64,000 nucleotides of DNA from Porogramme epimiltina (Eukaryota; Basidiomycota; Agaricomycetes; Polyporales; Polyporaceae), in contig FTLJ01000088.1 of the NCBI GenBank assembly GCA_900155495.1, forward strand, positions 52,770 to 116,769, given 5' to 3'. Made by a program: the position numbers and the translations under genes. The notes beneath the pieces are model-generated. The model had not been told where the DNA came from and searched no databases. It saw only the letters and a list, made by a program, of their open reading frames with translations. Positions 22,728-34,229 of the stretch are shown piece by piece; the stretch's first letter is position 1, and each line of letters starts with the position of its first letter.

Positions 22728-23493
22728 CGCTCCGAGTCTTGCTTCAACGTGAGGTGTGGAGTGGCGTCGGGTCGAGTCGAACACGGAGCAGTGCTTCGGG
22801 ATGTGCGCTGTCCCTCCGGACGAAGTTATATGCGCTCGCAGATGTCGGGGGATGGCGGCGGGCAGCGGACGCGGAGGCGGGCCGGCGGATGATCGTCGGA
22901 ACGGGAGCGTCGGGCTGACCGTGCGCCGCCGTCTCGTGGCCGTGTCCCGCTCGCGGACTTCGCTGGGAAGCGGCGGTTGAGGCGCTGTTGACGTGGACAG
23001 AAGAGAGTTTGTACCGATGCTCTGCCGTTGGTCCATGTGCAAGTCGCAGAGGTACCGTGTTCTCGGAACCGCTTGACTAGACTTCAGTAACGGAGTGCTG
23101 GGGAGAGATGTCAGCGGGCCTGTGATAGTCAGTGCTGCGTCCTCCCCACATGTCCTAGGATTGCGCCGGAGTTGACGCATGAGAAACCATGACCCCTCGT
23201 ACCCGCAGAACAGAGGACCGCGCTAGGTCAACATCCATGTGCTCACGGATACTTCCGCTAGAATTTAAGGCTCGTGCCCACCTGCGGTGCAAGCTCGGAA
23301 GATGCCTCAGGGGCACCCGCGATCGCGTCTCATCGAAGCCCATACGTCATTCAATTAAGGGTGTATGCTTCTATACGAAGGGATTAGCACGGAACGGCCA
23401 GGTGAACATCGCCGGGCGCTGACTCACACTAGAACTAGAAGTTATCCTATGTACCCAGTCCGTGTCATGCTCATATACTCTAAACCCCAGGGA
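22728..23493. other. intergenic, CE16 promoter side
   Basis: About 770 bases between two minus-strand genes; it should hold the CE16 promoter. No gene or clear motif identified. Confidence 0.4.
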
Positions 23494-25530
23494 TCAGACT
23501 ACCGTCGTCTCGCCTAGGGCACACACGGTGAACGCGCCCTCGGCGAGCCCCGCCTTGGCGCACTCCTCCTTAAGCAACCTCGGCGGCTCCATCGTCGGCT
23601 CCGCGGTGAGCATCCAGGTCCTATATGCTCGTTGTCAATATGCTCGTTAGACCCGTGAGGCACTATCTAAAAGAAACTCACCCCCAATGCATGCCAATCG
23701 CCCGCTCCGCGCGCACGTCCTTGAAGATCTGCACCGCGTCCCCGGGCGACGCGTGCAGCCCCGACCACATCGTGCGCGGCCCGTACGCCCTACACCCCCA
23801 ACGTCCCAGAGTCAGTCAGCTCCCGGCGCATATATACGCTACGCCGATGTTGTGGTCTACCACGCACCCGATGGGCAACAGCGCCAAATCGACCTTGCCA
23901 AACTTCTCCCCGACCTCCGCGAACGCGGGGCAGCGCGGGAGCGCGTCCTCGTCCTCGCCCGCGAACACGGTCTTGTACCCCGTGTCCCCGCCAAAGTAGA
24001 CTGTCTTCGGTGCGCGGCCCTCAGAGGGAGGGAGGTCCTCGGAGACGACCCAGGACGCCCAGAGCGTGCGCCAGCGGTCGAACGGCGTGCGGTTCGCGGT
24101 GTGCTGCGCGGGCGCGCAAGTCAGCACGAACGCTGCCTGTACCCGCCCGCCTGCGCCCTCTCCCTCGCTGGGGGTGGCAGTAGGAAGGGAAACGGAGACG
24201 GCGGACGCCTCCCACCAGTCGAGGACGTGCGCGCGGGCGGCGGGGACGCCGAAGCCCTCGAGGTGGTGCTTGTTCCCGAGCGGCGCGAAGAAGTGCGGGC
24301 GGTTGTGCTGCGCAAGAACGGCGCGGATCGTGTTCAGGTCCATGCTGCCACCGAGAAGTTAGTTGGGGGTTTCTCTGGGCTGCGCGTGCGGGCGGGGTGG
24401 GGCTTACTGGTCGTAGTGGTTATGCTGGGTGGAGAGGGCGAGTCAGCGAATGTTTGAGAGAGATAGTGAGGCGCGGTACGCACTGAGAAAACGACGGCGT
24501 CGACCTCCGGCAGGTCCTCCGCCGCACAGGGCGCCGCTAGGAACGCACGAATGAGAACCGACCACCAAGGGCGCATACAGTGAGGCCACACTCACGAAGC
24601 AGCCTTGACGGCCCCGCCCACTGCGACGGCGAGCAGCGCACGGACAGCACGGGGTCGAACAAGATTCGCGGGCCCCGCGCCGCCCCCGCCGGCCTCGGGA
24701 GCTCCACCAGGAAACACGCGTGCCTGCGCGCACGATATCGATGAGCATGCGTGCACGGGGAGAGAGAAGAGGGAAGAGAAAATAGGGAGGGGGGGGGAGC
24801 GACGCACCCTAGCCAGGTGGCCTTGACCGCGTCTGGCGCCGCGCCCGCGCCCCAGTCAGGCGTTACAGTGGGGAGCTGCGCGGCGAGGTCTTCTGGGGGT
24901 TTGGGGAACGAGGAAGAGAAGAAGAACTGCGCGCGCGAGGCGTGAGAGGGCGCATATAACGAGGGCTGAGCAGGGTGCGCACCTTCAGCCAGCCCGACAA
25001 ATCCACAGATCTTAGCAAAAGTGGCCCGACGTAAGCACGCGCCCGCGCGCTGCGAGTCTCGAGAAGAAAAGGAAGACGCACCGGAAGGACGGCCAGGGAT
25101 TCCTGAAGCGCGTCATGCTCTTGTCGGCGTGGTGCGCGGGGGGCACACCGTCCACCCACTCCACCACCGTACGCCTCGTTACCACGATCTCCCCGTGCTC
25201 CTCCTTCTCCCTCTGCGCCTCCAGCGCGCCCTTCGCGCCCTTCTTGCAAGTCTTACCCGTCATCGCGTTCGCTATCGCCGTAGGTGCGCGGAGGGTCGGT
25301 ATCCGGATGCCAAGCGCGCCAGTCGTAGAGTTGTGCCGCCTCGAGGAGCGTCGCGCAGGGGAGCTATATAGGAGCGGCAGCAGCGGGTGCGGGTGCGCGG
25401 GCCCGGGCGAGCGCGAAAGTGTCTTGGCGAAACGCAGGAGTCCGGGAGGCGGGGCAGCAGTGGCAGGTGTCGCGCTCCTGAGGAGCGCGGTCGGGGACAT
25501 GTGGGGGCAGGCGCAGCGCGTCGTTCCCAT
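23494..25530 (-). CDS. NAPE-PLD-like metallo-beta-lactamase-fold hydrolase (FMP30-type)
   Basis: About nine exons joined in phase. The N-terminus (ATG at 25530, or at 25500 giving [20 protein letters not shown]) is Arg/Ser/Ala-rich like a mitochondrial targeting sequence, as in yeast Fmp30. Then [65 protein letters not shown], and the metal-binding HNHYDHMD, half of which lies on a 17-nt exon (24408-24424). [42 protein letters not shown] and [13 protein letters not shown] follow; the end is ALGETTVV. Family members hydrolyse N-acyl-phosphatidylethanolamine to N-acylethanolamine and phosphatidic acid on membranes. Substrate is inferred from the family. Confidence 0.87.
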
Positions 25531-26460
25531 TCGCTCTCATATGGAGAGCGGCGCAGCGGAGCGGTCGGAGGGCCCAGGGGAAACGTGCGCACGCCGTACG
25601 GCGGGCTACGGCCGCCCCCATGGAAGGAATGCAGGGCGAACGCGTGCGCGTCCGCTCCAGGCTCCGCGGGTGGGGCTGCCGAGAGCCCGCGCGTCAGCGT
25701 GTCGACAGGAGCGGACTTTCCGCTGTGGGAGCCTGTCGATGCGAGGCCATCGTGGAGGTGAGGACGATGAGGTCAGCGGGGAGGCCCAATGGCCCATCGT
25801 CCCGCGGACGCGTCAGGGCGGCATGCTCGATAAGGCAACACAGACGCCGGCGACCCACTCGCGTCTCCGAGGCGTACCAACCGCCGGCGTGCACGCGTCC
25901 TTCGGGTCTCGGGCTTGGAGCACTTGGCTGGCTTCGTGGCGTCGCGCCGGTTCCGTATGGTAGATCGCAGTACCTGTCGCAGCTCCTCAATCTACGGCAG
26001 CGTAGATCCGACACGATGTGCTATGTTGGACACCGAGGTTGGTCGGACCCGGCCTCAGGCCCCGAGGTGGGAATGAAAGCGACTCGAATTGCAATGCGGA
26101 TGGACAACAGGCGTACATGCGTAGCGCTACAACAGACCTGGTATAAAAGCATCAGCGGTAAAGACTCGAGGCCTCCATGCGCGCAGCCCCGCTGCACGGC
26201 CCGGGCCTAGGGAAGAGGGCGCCGTGCGCAAGCGCACAGCGGGCGGCTTGCGCCTGGATGGACGAGGGAGGATCAGCGGAAAGAGACATAATAACCCATA
26301 AAAACAAAGTTGGGGAGGGTGCGGGAGTGGAGTGGAAGAAGGGAGGACGACAACAGACCAAGAATGAAAGACACGCCGACCGCAGCCTGCGTACGGGAGA
26401 GGCGAGGGAAACGTGCGGGCCTCGAAGAGCAACAGCCACAACCAGGCAGGCTCGCGCACC
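25531..26460. other. GC-rich intergenic
   Basis: About 930 bases. Long plus-strand frames exist but are low-complexity Arg/Ala/Gly shadows without domain content. It probably holds the NAPE-PLD-like promoter and the TOS1-like copy 2 3' UTR. Confidence 0.45.
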
Positions 26461-27961
26461 CTAGTCCCACTGGTGACGGCGCCTGCGGTGCGCCCCGAGC
26501 ACAGAGCGGCGCGACGCCCCGCCCCCCGCGCCCCCAAACGCGACCGTCATCGCCGGCGCGTTGAGGTACGCATCAACCGTGCCCCTCGCCACCGCATCCT
26601 GGGAGTAATCCCACCCCGTATACCGCTGAATCGCAATACTGTCCGTCAGCACGTCGAACACGACCCCATACGTGACCCTCCCGTCCGTGGGGCGCGCAAA
26701 GAAGCTCGCGCCGCTGCCCGTCGCGCCCTTGGGCGCGTAGATCTCCGAGATCGCGCGCGCGCCGGGGTCCTGGCCCGCGACGGTCTCGAGCACGTCGAGC
26801 TCGCCGCACCCGCCCGGCGAGCCGACGCCGCGGCAGTTGCAGCCGTACTGCGCGGCGCGCACGACTTGCGCGTTGAGCGCCCAGATCGCGGGCACCGCGG
26901 AGGGGGAGGAGGAGGGGGAGGGCGGCATGTCGAAGGTGAAGACGAAGAACTTGCTCCCGCCCCAGCCGTGGTTGGCGGTCCCGCGCGAGAAGCCGGAGCA
27001 GGGGGTGGAGGCGCAGCTCGTGGCGGTCATGATGTTCTGTTCAGCGGGGTCAGCGAAGGGTGCGGGGCGGTGGTGGGGAGGGACGCACGACTTCGTGGGA
27101 CGCGTCGAGCGCGCCGTTCGCGATCTCAGCGTTGGGCGCGGTGGTGGCGTCCGTCCAGTTACCATTGGCGTACGACTGGCTCGACCCCGCGCAAACTGTC
27201 GCCCATTAGGTGAGTATATGCGCCTCAATTCACGTTGCACAGCAGGAAGACGACGCACTGGACCACTCGCCGCTCTTCGAGCCGCCGTTGTTGTTCATGA
27301 ACACGAGGTTCGTCGGCTCCTCGCCCGCGGCCCACGCGCTGACGCGGCTCCACGTCGCGCCGCCCGCGCTCGCGGGCTGGTACACCGCGACGTTGTACAG
27401 GTTCAGCGGGCCCCGGAAGACGAGCGTCATCTCGTCGTCGAACGGCGCGAGGTTCCCTGCAGGGATGCGGAGGGAGGGCGGTCAGCGCCAGCGCCCGGGG
27501 TCGCGAGGTGAAAAGGCGCGCGAAAGAGTTGGGGGTGGGGAGTGGGACGTACCGCTGATCTGCTTGGGGGTGGTGAGGCAGAACGGGTTCGCGTTGCACG
27601 TCGGGAACGTGCCGGGGATGATGTCCGTCACTTGATTGTACGAGCCCGTGCTGCCGACGTTGGTGTACTTGAGCGCGCTGAGCGAGCCTGAAGTCGACGC
27701 GGCGACGAGGTTGTTAGGCGCGAGGTTGTTCGACGCCGCGGAAGCGGCGGCGCTGGCATTGGCATTGACGTTGGGGGAAGCGTTGACATTGGCGGCAGCG
27801 CTGGATGCTGCTGATGCGACCGTGGCGGGGGCTGCTGCCACTGCGGAGGCGGCGGCAGAGGTAGCAGCAACAGCGGCGGATGCAGTGGCCTTGCAGCGCC
27901 TAGCACCAGCGACCACGGTTGTGAGGGTCGCGACGACCGCGAGGGTGCGGAAAAGGCGCAT
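26461..27961 (-). CDS. TOS1-like cell-wall protein, copy 2
   Basis: Four exons: 27961-27553, 27456-27259, 27195-27089 and 27036-26461, 429 residues, with the same intron positions and phases as copy 1. Signal peptide (RTLAVVATLTTVVAGA), then an Ala/Asn/Ser-rich low-complexity insert (about residues 25-95) missing from copy 1, then GSLSALKYTNVG, YNQVTDIIPGTFPTC, FRGPLNLYNVAVYQP, NLVFMNNNGG, CAGSSQSYANG, GFSRGTANHGW, GCNCRGVGSPGGCGELDVLE and EIYAPKGATGSG. Secreted wall protein, putative beta-1,3-glucan-active enzyme by family. The low-complexity segment could be an O-glycosylated spacer. Confidence 0.88.
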
Positions 27962-29062
27962 GGCGGACGTGACCTTGGATGGTGTGGAGCGCACCGCGGA
28001 GGATACCGGAAGGAGTGCGCTGGAAGGACCGTCGGTGAAGGAGTGTGGAGTCCGTCGGTGGCTTAAAGAGCGTGAGGGGTGCGGCTCGGGGGCGCGGAAG
28101 GGACGGCGGGGAGGGAGATGAAGAGAAGGACGAGGCGGGGGGAGGGTCGAGGGCGAGGAACGGGAGGTTCGGCTGGGGACTCCCTCCAGCGAGCCTCCCG
28201 TCGTCTGTTTCGGGCGTTCCCAGCAGCGCCCAGTAGAAATAGAACTGTCGGGTTCCCGTTCGAGGCAGCTCCACGACGCCCACGCGTCTTCTATCGCAGG
28301 CGTTTCGATATCGGATTGCCGCCTTAGGGAGAAAAGACACACCATGGCTTCGGGTCTACGTTCCACAACATCCGCCGTCGTGCATGTATGCGCTTTTTGC
28401 TGTGACCATGCATGATGATCAGCGTGCGCAAGCTCTCAGAATGAGTCAGAAAATAGGTCTGCGTCCGGCATCTCCGTCCAGTGATGAGAACTGAACACTA
28501 TTCGGACGATGGCGTCAGCGTAGGCCACTCAATACAATGAAAGACGCGCCTAGTACGTACCTTTTGTGAGCCGTATCCGCCACTGGATCTGAGAATGATA
28601 TGAGCTGGGATATGCGATGGCATCGTGCCAGCTATGTTGACATGTTGGGTGGAAGCACGCTGCACTCAGGCTGGCGACACACGTTTGAAGAGGCTGGTGC
28701 CTGCTGGTAGATACGCTCGGCGCTTGTATTATTATTGACCCCCGCACTGTATAATCGCGGTGCCGCCGAATTCTATACGGCGCTTATGTCTAACGTTGTC
28801 GCCATCTACCGCTATCTGTGCATGCGCCTCTCGTATCCACGGTATGCCTTGCTTATGGAAGAACCAACGATTGCCCGACTTATTCGAAGCTATGCCAAGA
28901 CCTGTGGTACAGTTAGTGTTAGACTCCACCTGTGTCCGCGTCACCAATTCCAACAATGCCAGCGAGCCATCTCGACGCTGCGCATCAGCCGCGGAAGGGC
29001 GTAAGAGTCCCTGCAAAGAGAGTACAATCAGCTCCGGGACATGACAGTCTTGGAGAACTGAG
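27962..29062. other. intergenic, 1.1 kb
   Basis: Promoter side of TOS1-like copy 2 and 3' flank of F-box A. From about 28910 the sequence resembles the 3' flank of F-box B (shared GCGTAAGAGTCCCT-type block near 29000), so the segmental duplication starts here. No gene seen. Confidence 0.45.
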
Positions 29063-30766
29063 CTACCAATACATGGGGTTTTTGTCAGGAGGGCCCCAGT
29101 CGTCTGGGACGAATGGCTCCCAGCGGTGGTCCCTCGCTTTGTGCACCATAAGCGGGATGAATGAGTTCCAGTGGCTCCCCCCGGCTTGGTGGAACATTAG
29201 GGTGAAGCACTCCAGGAGGGGGATCCCCGCACGTAAGATCTCCGCGATGGCCTTCCCGCGCTCCAAGTAAGCCGGGTAGTAGGCCCATACGAGGTATTCG
29301 ACGTCCATGCAACCCGGTCCCGGAGAATCCTCGAAGTCGAGGTTGAGCTCAATGCGCCTCAGCGGTGCGCTCGCAGCTGCGAGCTTTTCCACAATGCGAG
29401 TCTAACGAGTTGCATAATGTGAACATGTGACACAAGAGGAGATGACTGTGCACACGTACATAAGGGACAGTCTCAAAAGGTGCCGTCTTTCGATATCGAT
29501 GGAGTTCCAGCTGGGAGAGACAGGGGAGCGCATACGTGATGTATGATAGAAGCTCATCTTCGGCCTCATCCCACACGTACACGAGCTCTAGGCTCGTGAG
29601 GTGCGACAACGAGAGGCGTTTGAGGATAGAGATAACCTCTGAGGATGACAGCACTGGAGCTGCCCAGGTGAGTGCGATGGCCTCCGACGCGCGATAATTG
29701 TAAAGCCGCGGGAAGTCGCGAAGAGAGAGATGTGTTAATTGTGATCCCACCAAGTCGAAAATCGCATCGGAGACGTCTGGATAAGCTAGTGTTAGAGACT
29801 TGAGCTCTAGAAGCGGACGCGGCTTCGCATCCGGAGAGAAAAAGCGTAAACATTGTCCTCTTATTGGCGGGCACAACAACAAGCTGAGCATTGAAAGCTC
29901 CGAACCTGTGCTGTGCAAAAGGGTGCGGAGGGGACCGAGGGTCGCTATGTCATGACAACAGCCTTGAAGAGTAAGTTCACGAAGTCTAGGCCACGGCAAT
30001 TCAGTCATGCGCAACAAGGGGGCCGTTTCGAACGGGAGCGTGAGGGCCCTAACTGTGCCTTGGAGACGAGGGACGAACGAGGCGAGACATTGACGCTCGA
30101 GAGCAACTTCCCCCTGGTACGGCATATGATTTCCACCAACCATGTGTATAGGATATTCGGGATCGTTGGTAATCTCCCTCCAGATCGATGCGACGTAGGA
30201 GAACTGGGAGAGGGCAATGGAAACATTTGAGAAGTCATCGGGGAATGGGTCTATCCTCGCAAAGTCTTCCTTATGTTTGATAGAGAGCCCGACGAGTGAC
30301 GGTAGACGCAGACAACGTTCGATAGCGAGCCATGGAATTCCGAGGCCTGGTGCATTGAACATGACAGTACGAAGAGCGAGGAGGTACTGAAGTTCGGTTC
30401 CAAACGCCTCGCTTCGAAGGGCCTCTTCCTTACCCGTAGTGTCAACGTAGGTCAGGTGACTGTAGTACGTCGGGGTCAGTACACACTTGCGATGCTGATA
30501 ATGGCTCATTTACCGAATAAAGGGCCGGATGGTCTCTGAAGGAATGCCTAGAGACCCATGGACGTCTGCGACACAACGCGCAAACAGTACAGGTACTGTG
30601 GCACTGCGGTTCCTCCGCGACGTCGATGCAAAACTGACTAGAGACCCGGGCCAAGAAAGGAGTTTAGATGCTATGAGATAAACGACATCGTCCCTGGGCG
30701 AAGTCCAGATTTAGAACCGTATAGAGCATGTCTAGAACACACTTACATCATCAGAGCGCGATCCAT
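29063..30766 (-). CDS. F-box-like leucine-rich protein A
   Basis: Four exons: 30766-30747 (20 nt), 30693-30514, 30459-29460 and 29401-29063, 512 residues. The N-terminal 60 residues form an F-box-like unit (VVYLIASKLLSWPGSLVSFASTSRR, then PVLFARCVADVHGS). The rest has irregular leucine-rich repeats (LRELTLQGC, LLELKSLTLAY, LTHLSLRDFPRLYN, LTSLELVYVWDE, LSQLELHRY). Such proteins are hugely expanded in agaricomycetes and are thought to present substrates to SCF ubiquitin ligases; the target is unknown. Closest relative in the window is F-box B at 56795-58540, same strand, with identical exon plan. Confidence 0.72.
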
Positions 30767-31459
30767 TTCCTTTCGAAAAGATTTCTCGGGAGTCGACCTG
30801 GAAGAACTTGAAGTACGTGGAACGATATGTTCAGTCTTGTAAATGGGGCAACACGCATTCAGAGAACGATGAACAGAGGAAGACAATATAGGGTATGTAA
30901 GCTTCGTAACAGTGTGCACTTTCCGCTGCAAGCTGAAGGCGGTCACGACTATCCGGAGTGAAATGCGGCATTCAACAGCGATCTAGGAAAATGGGAGTGG
31001 TGAAAGTAGGCTATGGGCGCTTACGAGCTGCAGACGCTGAATTCTGTGCGGTGCTCTCGCACCTGCCCTAAACTCCCGTCCTGCATCCTCCCGCCACGTG
31101 CCACACGGGGCGCCGGCTTTCAGCCTACCGGCCGTCGTCCTCGAGGCTCGAGGTTGAGCTCTGACTGCGGACTATAGTTGCAAATCTCTAGTCGAACCCC
31201 TCTTTCTTCTCACAATATAACAATAGCGCATGAAACAGCTGTGGAAGGATCATTGGCCAACTATGACCAATCCCCACGAAGTCTCAGCGTGAACTGCTCG
31301 AGTCGAAGAGCACTTCCAAAGATGTGTTGATGTATGCACGTTTGCTCAGCACATCTGTCTATGCGTCCCTACTCATGCCTGTCTATGGCTATTCTTCAGA
31401 AATAAGCTACTCTAGCGCAGGACGTCTTCTTTGTCCCCATGTCCAGTACTCTTGAGGAA
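30767..31459. other. intergenic upstream of F-box A
   Basis: About 690 bases with no recognised gene. Similarity to the duplicated block at 44.88 kb begins near its right end. Confidence 0.4.
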
Positions 31460-34229
31460 AAATACGCGGTGTGCATCGTTCTCCGTTCCCTCTTCATTTC
31501 TATCTGACATTCCCTTCGATTAGCAGCTGGGCCTCAAATCACGCACCGCGGTGGCCCCTCCAAAATTTTTATCTTGTCTTTGAGTGGCTTAGGTATGCCC
31601 ATCGCATCTTTGCGCACACATATTACTAGTAGGTTGTCCTTAAGCTCATCTCTTATAGGTGGACTTGCATCGAGTCCTGTCACTTCGGGCACTCTGATGG
31701 AGAAAAATGGTGGCGATTGCAGCGAGTGGACAACCAAAGCATACGAAACGGAGCTGGTACGCCCTACTAAAATACATACAACGCCCCTTGTCACTACATC
31801 TTGTACTCTACACCTCGCTCCTCCTGCCTTACGTTTTATGACGTCGAAACTGCTTCGAAGGCCACTTCATTCCCTCAACGTAGATATTCTCTTCTCCTAC
31901 CGTCGCAAATCACACCAGCAAGGACAACCTTCCAGCGTCTAGGGCATACCGACAAATTCATAGTAGTACATGGCGCTCACATGTTAGTGTACGACATACT
32001 CTCGCAAGATGTTTCGTCACTGACGCATCCCTCGAAGGTGCAAGATGACGTACACCTGGAAATAGATTCGCATCGAAGAACTGCCGACTGGACAGCGTTC
32101 GAACTCCGGCTTGACACACAAATCAACGACCCTTCAGGGATGAGCGAGGGTACGAAAACTGCTCATCTGAAGACGACACAGGCGGCAGGCGACAGTAAGG
32201 TACGCTTTGCTATTGATCACCAATTGTCCCGGGATAGTCATATTGACGTCCCCTTGCTCCGCGTCTATACATAGTCTGCATGCTCTATGCGGAGTGTCAA
32301 CTACCCATGAGACCAAGCGGGACACATTGAAATTTGACGCTTAAGTACCAGAGCAGGATGCGGAAGACCGCGTCCCCGCCCCTGTCCGCGACAGCTGTTG
32401 GGAACGGGCTGGATGCGCGTAACAACTGTATCGACGCGTCCGATGGAACACTCGTAGGGATATAGCCAGACCTGGAGTAGACTAGAGTTGATGTCCACTC
32501 AATGTCTCTGCCGGACCGTCCCCAGCGTGTGTTTCAGGGTGCTGTGACCCCATCGGCGGCCGAGATTCTGTCCACACGCGTACACATGGTGGCTCGCCGC
32601 CTTCGTACCCCAGCACGCGCCATCTGAGGTCAACGCGTGGATGCCGTGAGCATGGAGCTCCTATTTCCTCAATCCACAATGGCGTTGATGGGAATTTCCC
32701 TTGAACGGGTGTCTCGTCCTCCCGAGCAGCCCGGTATAGCTCAACCCTAGATTGCGCCCGGTGGAAAACCGGCGAGGCACGAGTGCGCAGACAAGTTCCC
32801 TTGGATGATCAGCGGGTTTGGGGACTGGTAAGATGGTAGTGTGGTAGTTTTCAATCGCACCGATTCGCACGTCCAATCCCCGCGCATTCGACCACCGGAT
32901 CTTCGCGAATTTACATATCAGCTGTTCTACCTGTGTTGTCTCCCATTATTTTGTGATGGAGTGTATTCCTCATAGATCACGATTGATGTTGCCTCATTCC
33001 TGCTGTAAGACCCTGCTGATCTCTTATGATAACTCGAATAATAACGTACCAGCCGCGTGCACTATTTGGGATCGCAATATCAGCTCAGCCAGCACAGAGA
33101 TCTAATTGATAGGAATAAGTCGTCCTGATTAGAAAGAAGGTTAGTCTCAATGCGCGTTGCCTTGCTACGTATAATGACAAGGGTGTGAACATGTGGGATT
33201 CAAATCGAGCTAAGTTGAAGCGGGCTTCTGAGAAGCACAAGCAAATGCGGAGAGAGAGGGGAGCCATTGACAACGTGCAGATGGCCACACGCCAGGATGT
33301 ACGACCCTGGGAGGTGCGTGCTTCTTTTCCTTCTGATTAAGTGTGTATATGTACTATACATATTGTGTTTTACCAGGGGTATCTTCACGAGGCGTGCACG
33401 GTGCTTAGCCTAAGCTCCATCCAGCCTGTCGACTATGTGTCGAATCGGTGATCCATGGAAAACAATGGGGGCTTGCCATAACTCCTAATTCAGAGAAGTA
33501 GCCGATTTCCGTGATTTGGACGGAAGATGAGGGGGCCTGGTCGGCGGGCGCGAGATGCAAGGCGGCCAAAATAAGCGCCCAAATGTCCGATCTCGGGCCC
33601 GCTCGGTGTGTGGCGAACTCCTGCGTACGCCCGCCTGTCACATCGTCGAAGTGCCGTCTCGTCCACCTCCTTGAGCTCTTCTCGACATCCAGGCGCCTTT
33701 GTCCCGCCCATTGCATCCGTGTTCCTTTTACTCGACGGATTGCGCTCTTTGAGGTGTGGCGCCCACTCTTCACCTGACAGCAATTTTTCGATCCGCTCCC
33801 TAAATGATGCAAAGGTCGCCGCCGTTTCCCTCGAGGTCATCAGGAGGTACGCATATACCCCACCAACCTTACCTACCTCGACTATGGCAGGGTTCGAGTC
33901 TGGACCTCATCTATCTCACAGGGGATCCCCTCCGCCGGTGATTTCAAGCGAACCTTCACCGGCTGGCCCGAGGTAACAGCAACATGTCGGCCGTTATGGT
34001 CCCTGGGCACGCTCCCTCTGGTTTTGGACGCCAATTTACAGAGTTCACATGGATGCGTGACATAATGGCGGCTGAGTGGACATCCAAGTTCCATGAATGA
34101 CCGAAGCACCGGTGACCGCGGAGCGAGCGCTCTGCACGTGGATTACTACTGCGAGGGCATGTATATTACAGATGGTGGATTCACCCTGCCATTCTATACC
34201 TCTCCGCTCTCTCGCCTCTCGCGACCACC
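31460..34229. repeat. duplicated block upstream of DUF6535 gene 1
   Basis: Homologous in order to 44880-47327. Strongest matches: AACCAAAGCATACGAAACGG versus its copy near 45160; AGTCTGCATGCTCTATGCG region (32270-32600) with 45740-46050; and the promoter-proximal part (34050-34229) with 47150-47327, which is the best conserved. Plus-strand fragments such as a start near 31697 are degenerate relative to the other copy, so most of the block looks non-coding or decayed. Confidence 0.65.
33490..33840 (-). CDS. small ORF divergent from DUF6535 gene 1
   Basis: 116 residues from ATG at 33840: MTSRETAATFASFRERIEKL, then EEWAPHLKERNPSSKRNTDA, GGTKAPGCREELKEVDE. The homologous stretch in the second block (about 46930-46620, minus) keeps PSSKRNT.AM, GCREEFKEVDE and LRR but has in-frame stops (one soon after the start). 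No known domain. It could be the first exon of a longer gene, or a chance frame in a once-coding region. The intact state of this copy against a broken paralogue is the only argument for coding. Confidence 0.35.
   Translation of the reverse strand: MTSRETAATFASFRERIEKLLSGEEWAPHLKERNPSSKRNTDAMGGTKAPGCREELKEVDETALRRCDRRAYAGVRHTPSGPEIGHLGAYFGRLASRARRPGPLIFRPNHGNRLLL

Noticed and set aside
25115..25963. 282-residue plus-strand frame upstream of the NAPE-PLD-like gene
   Set aside because: Lies antisense to the first NAPE-PLD-like exon and then in GC-rich intergenic DNA; low complexity, no family features.
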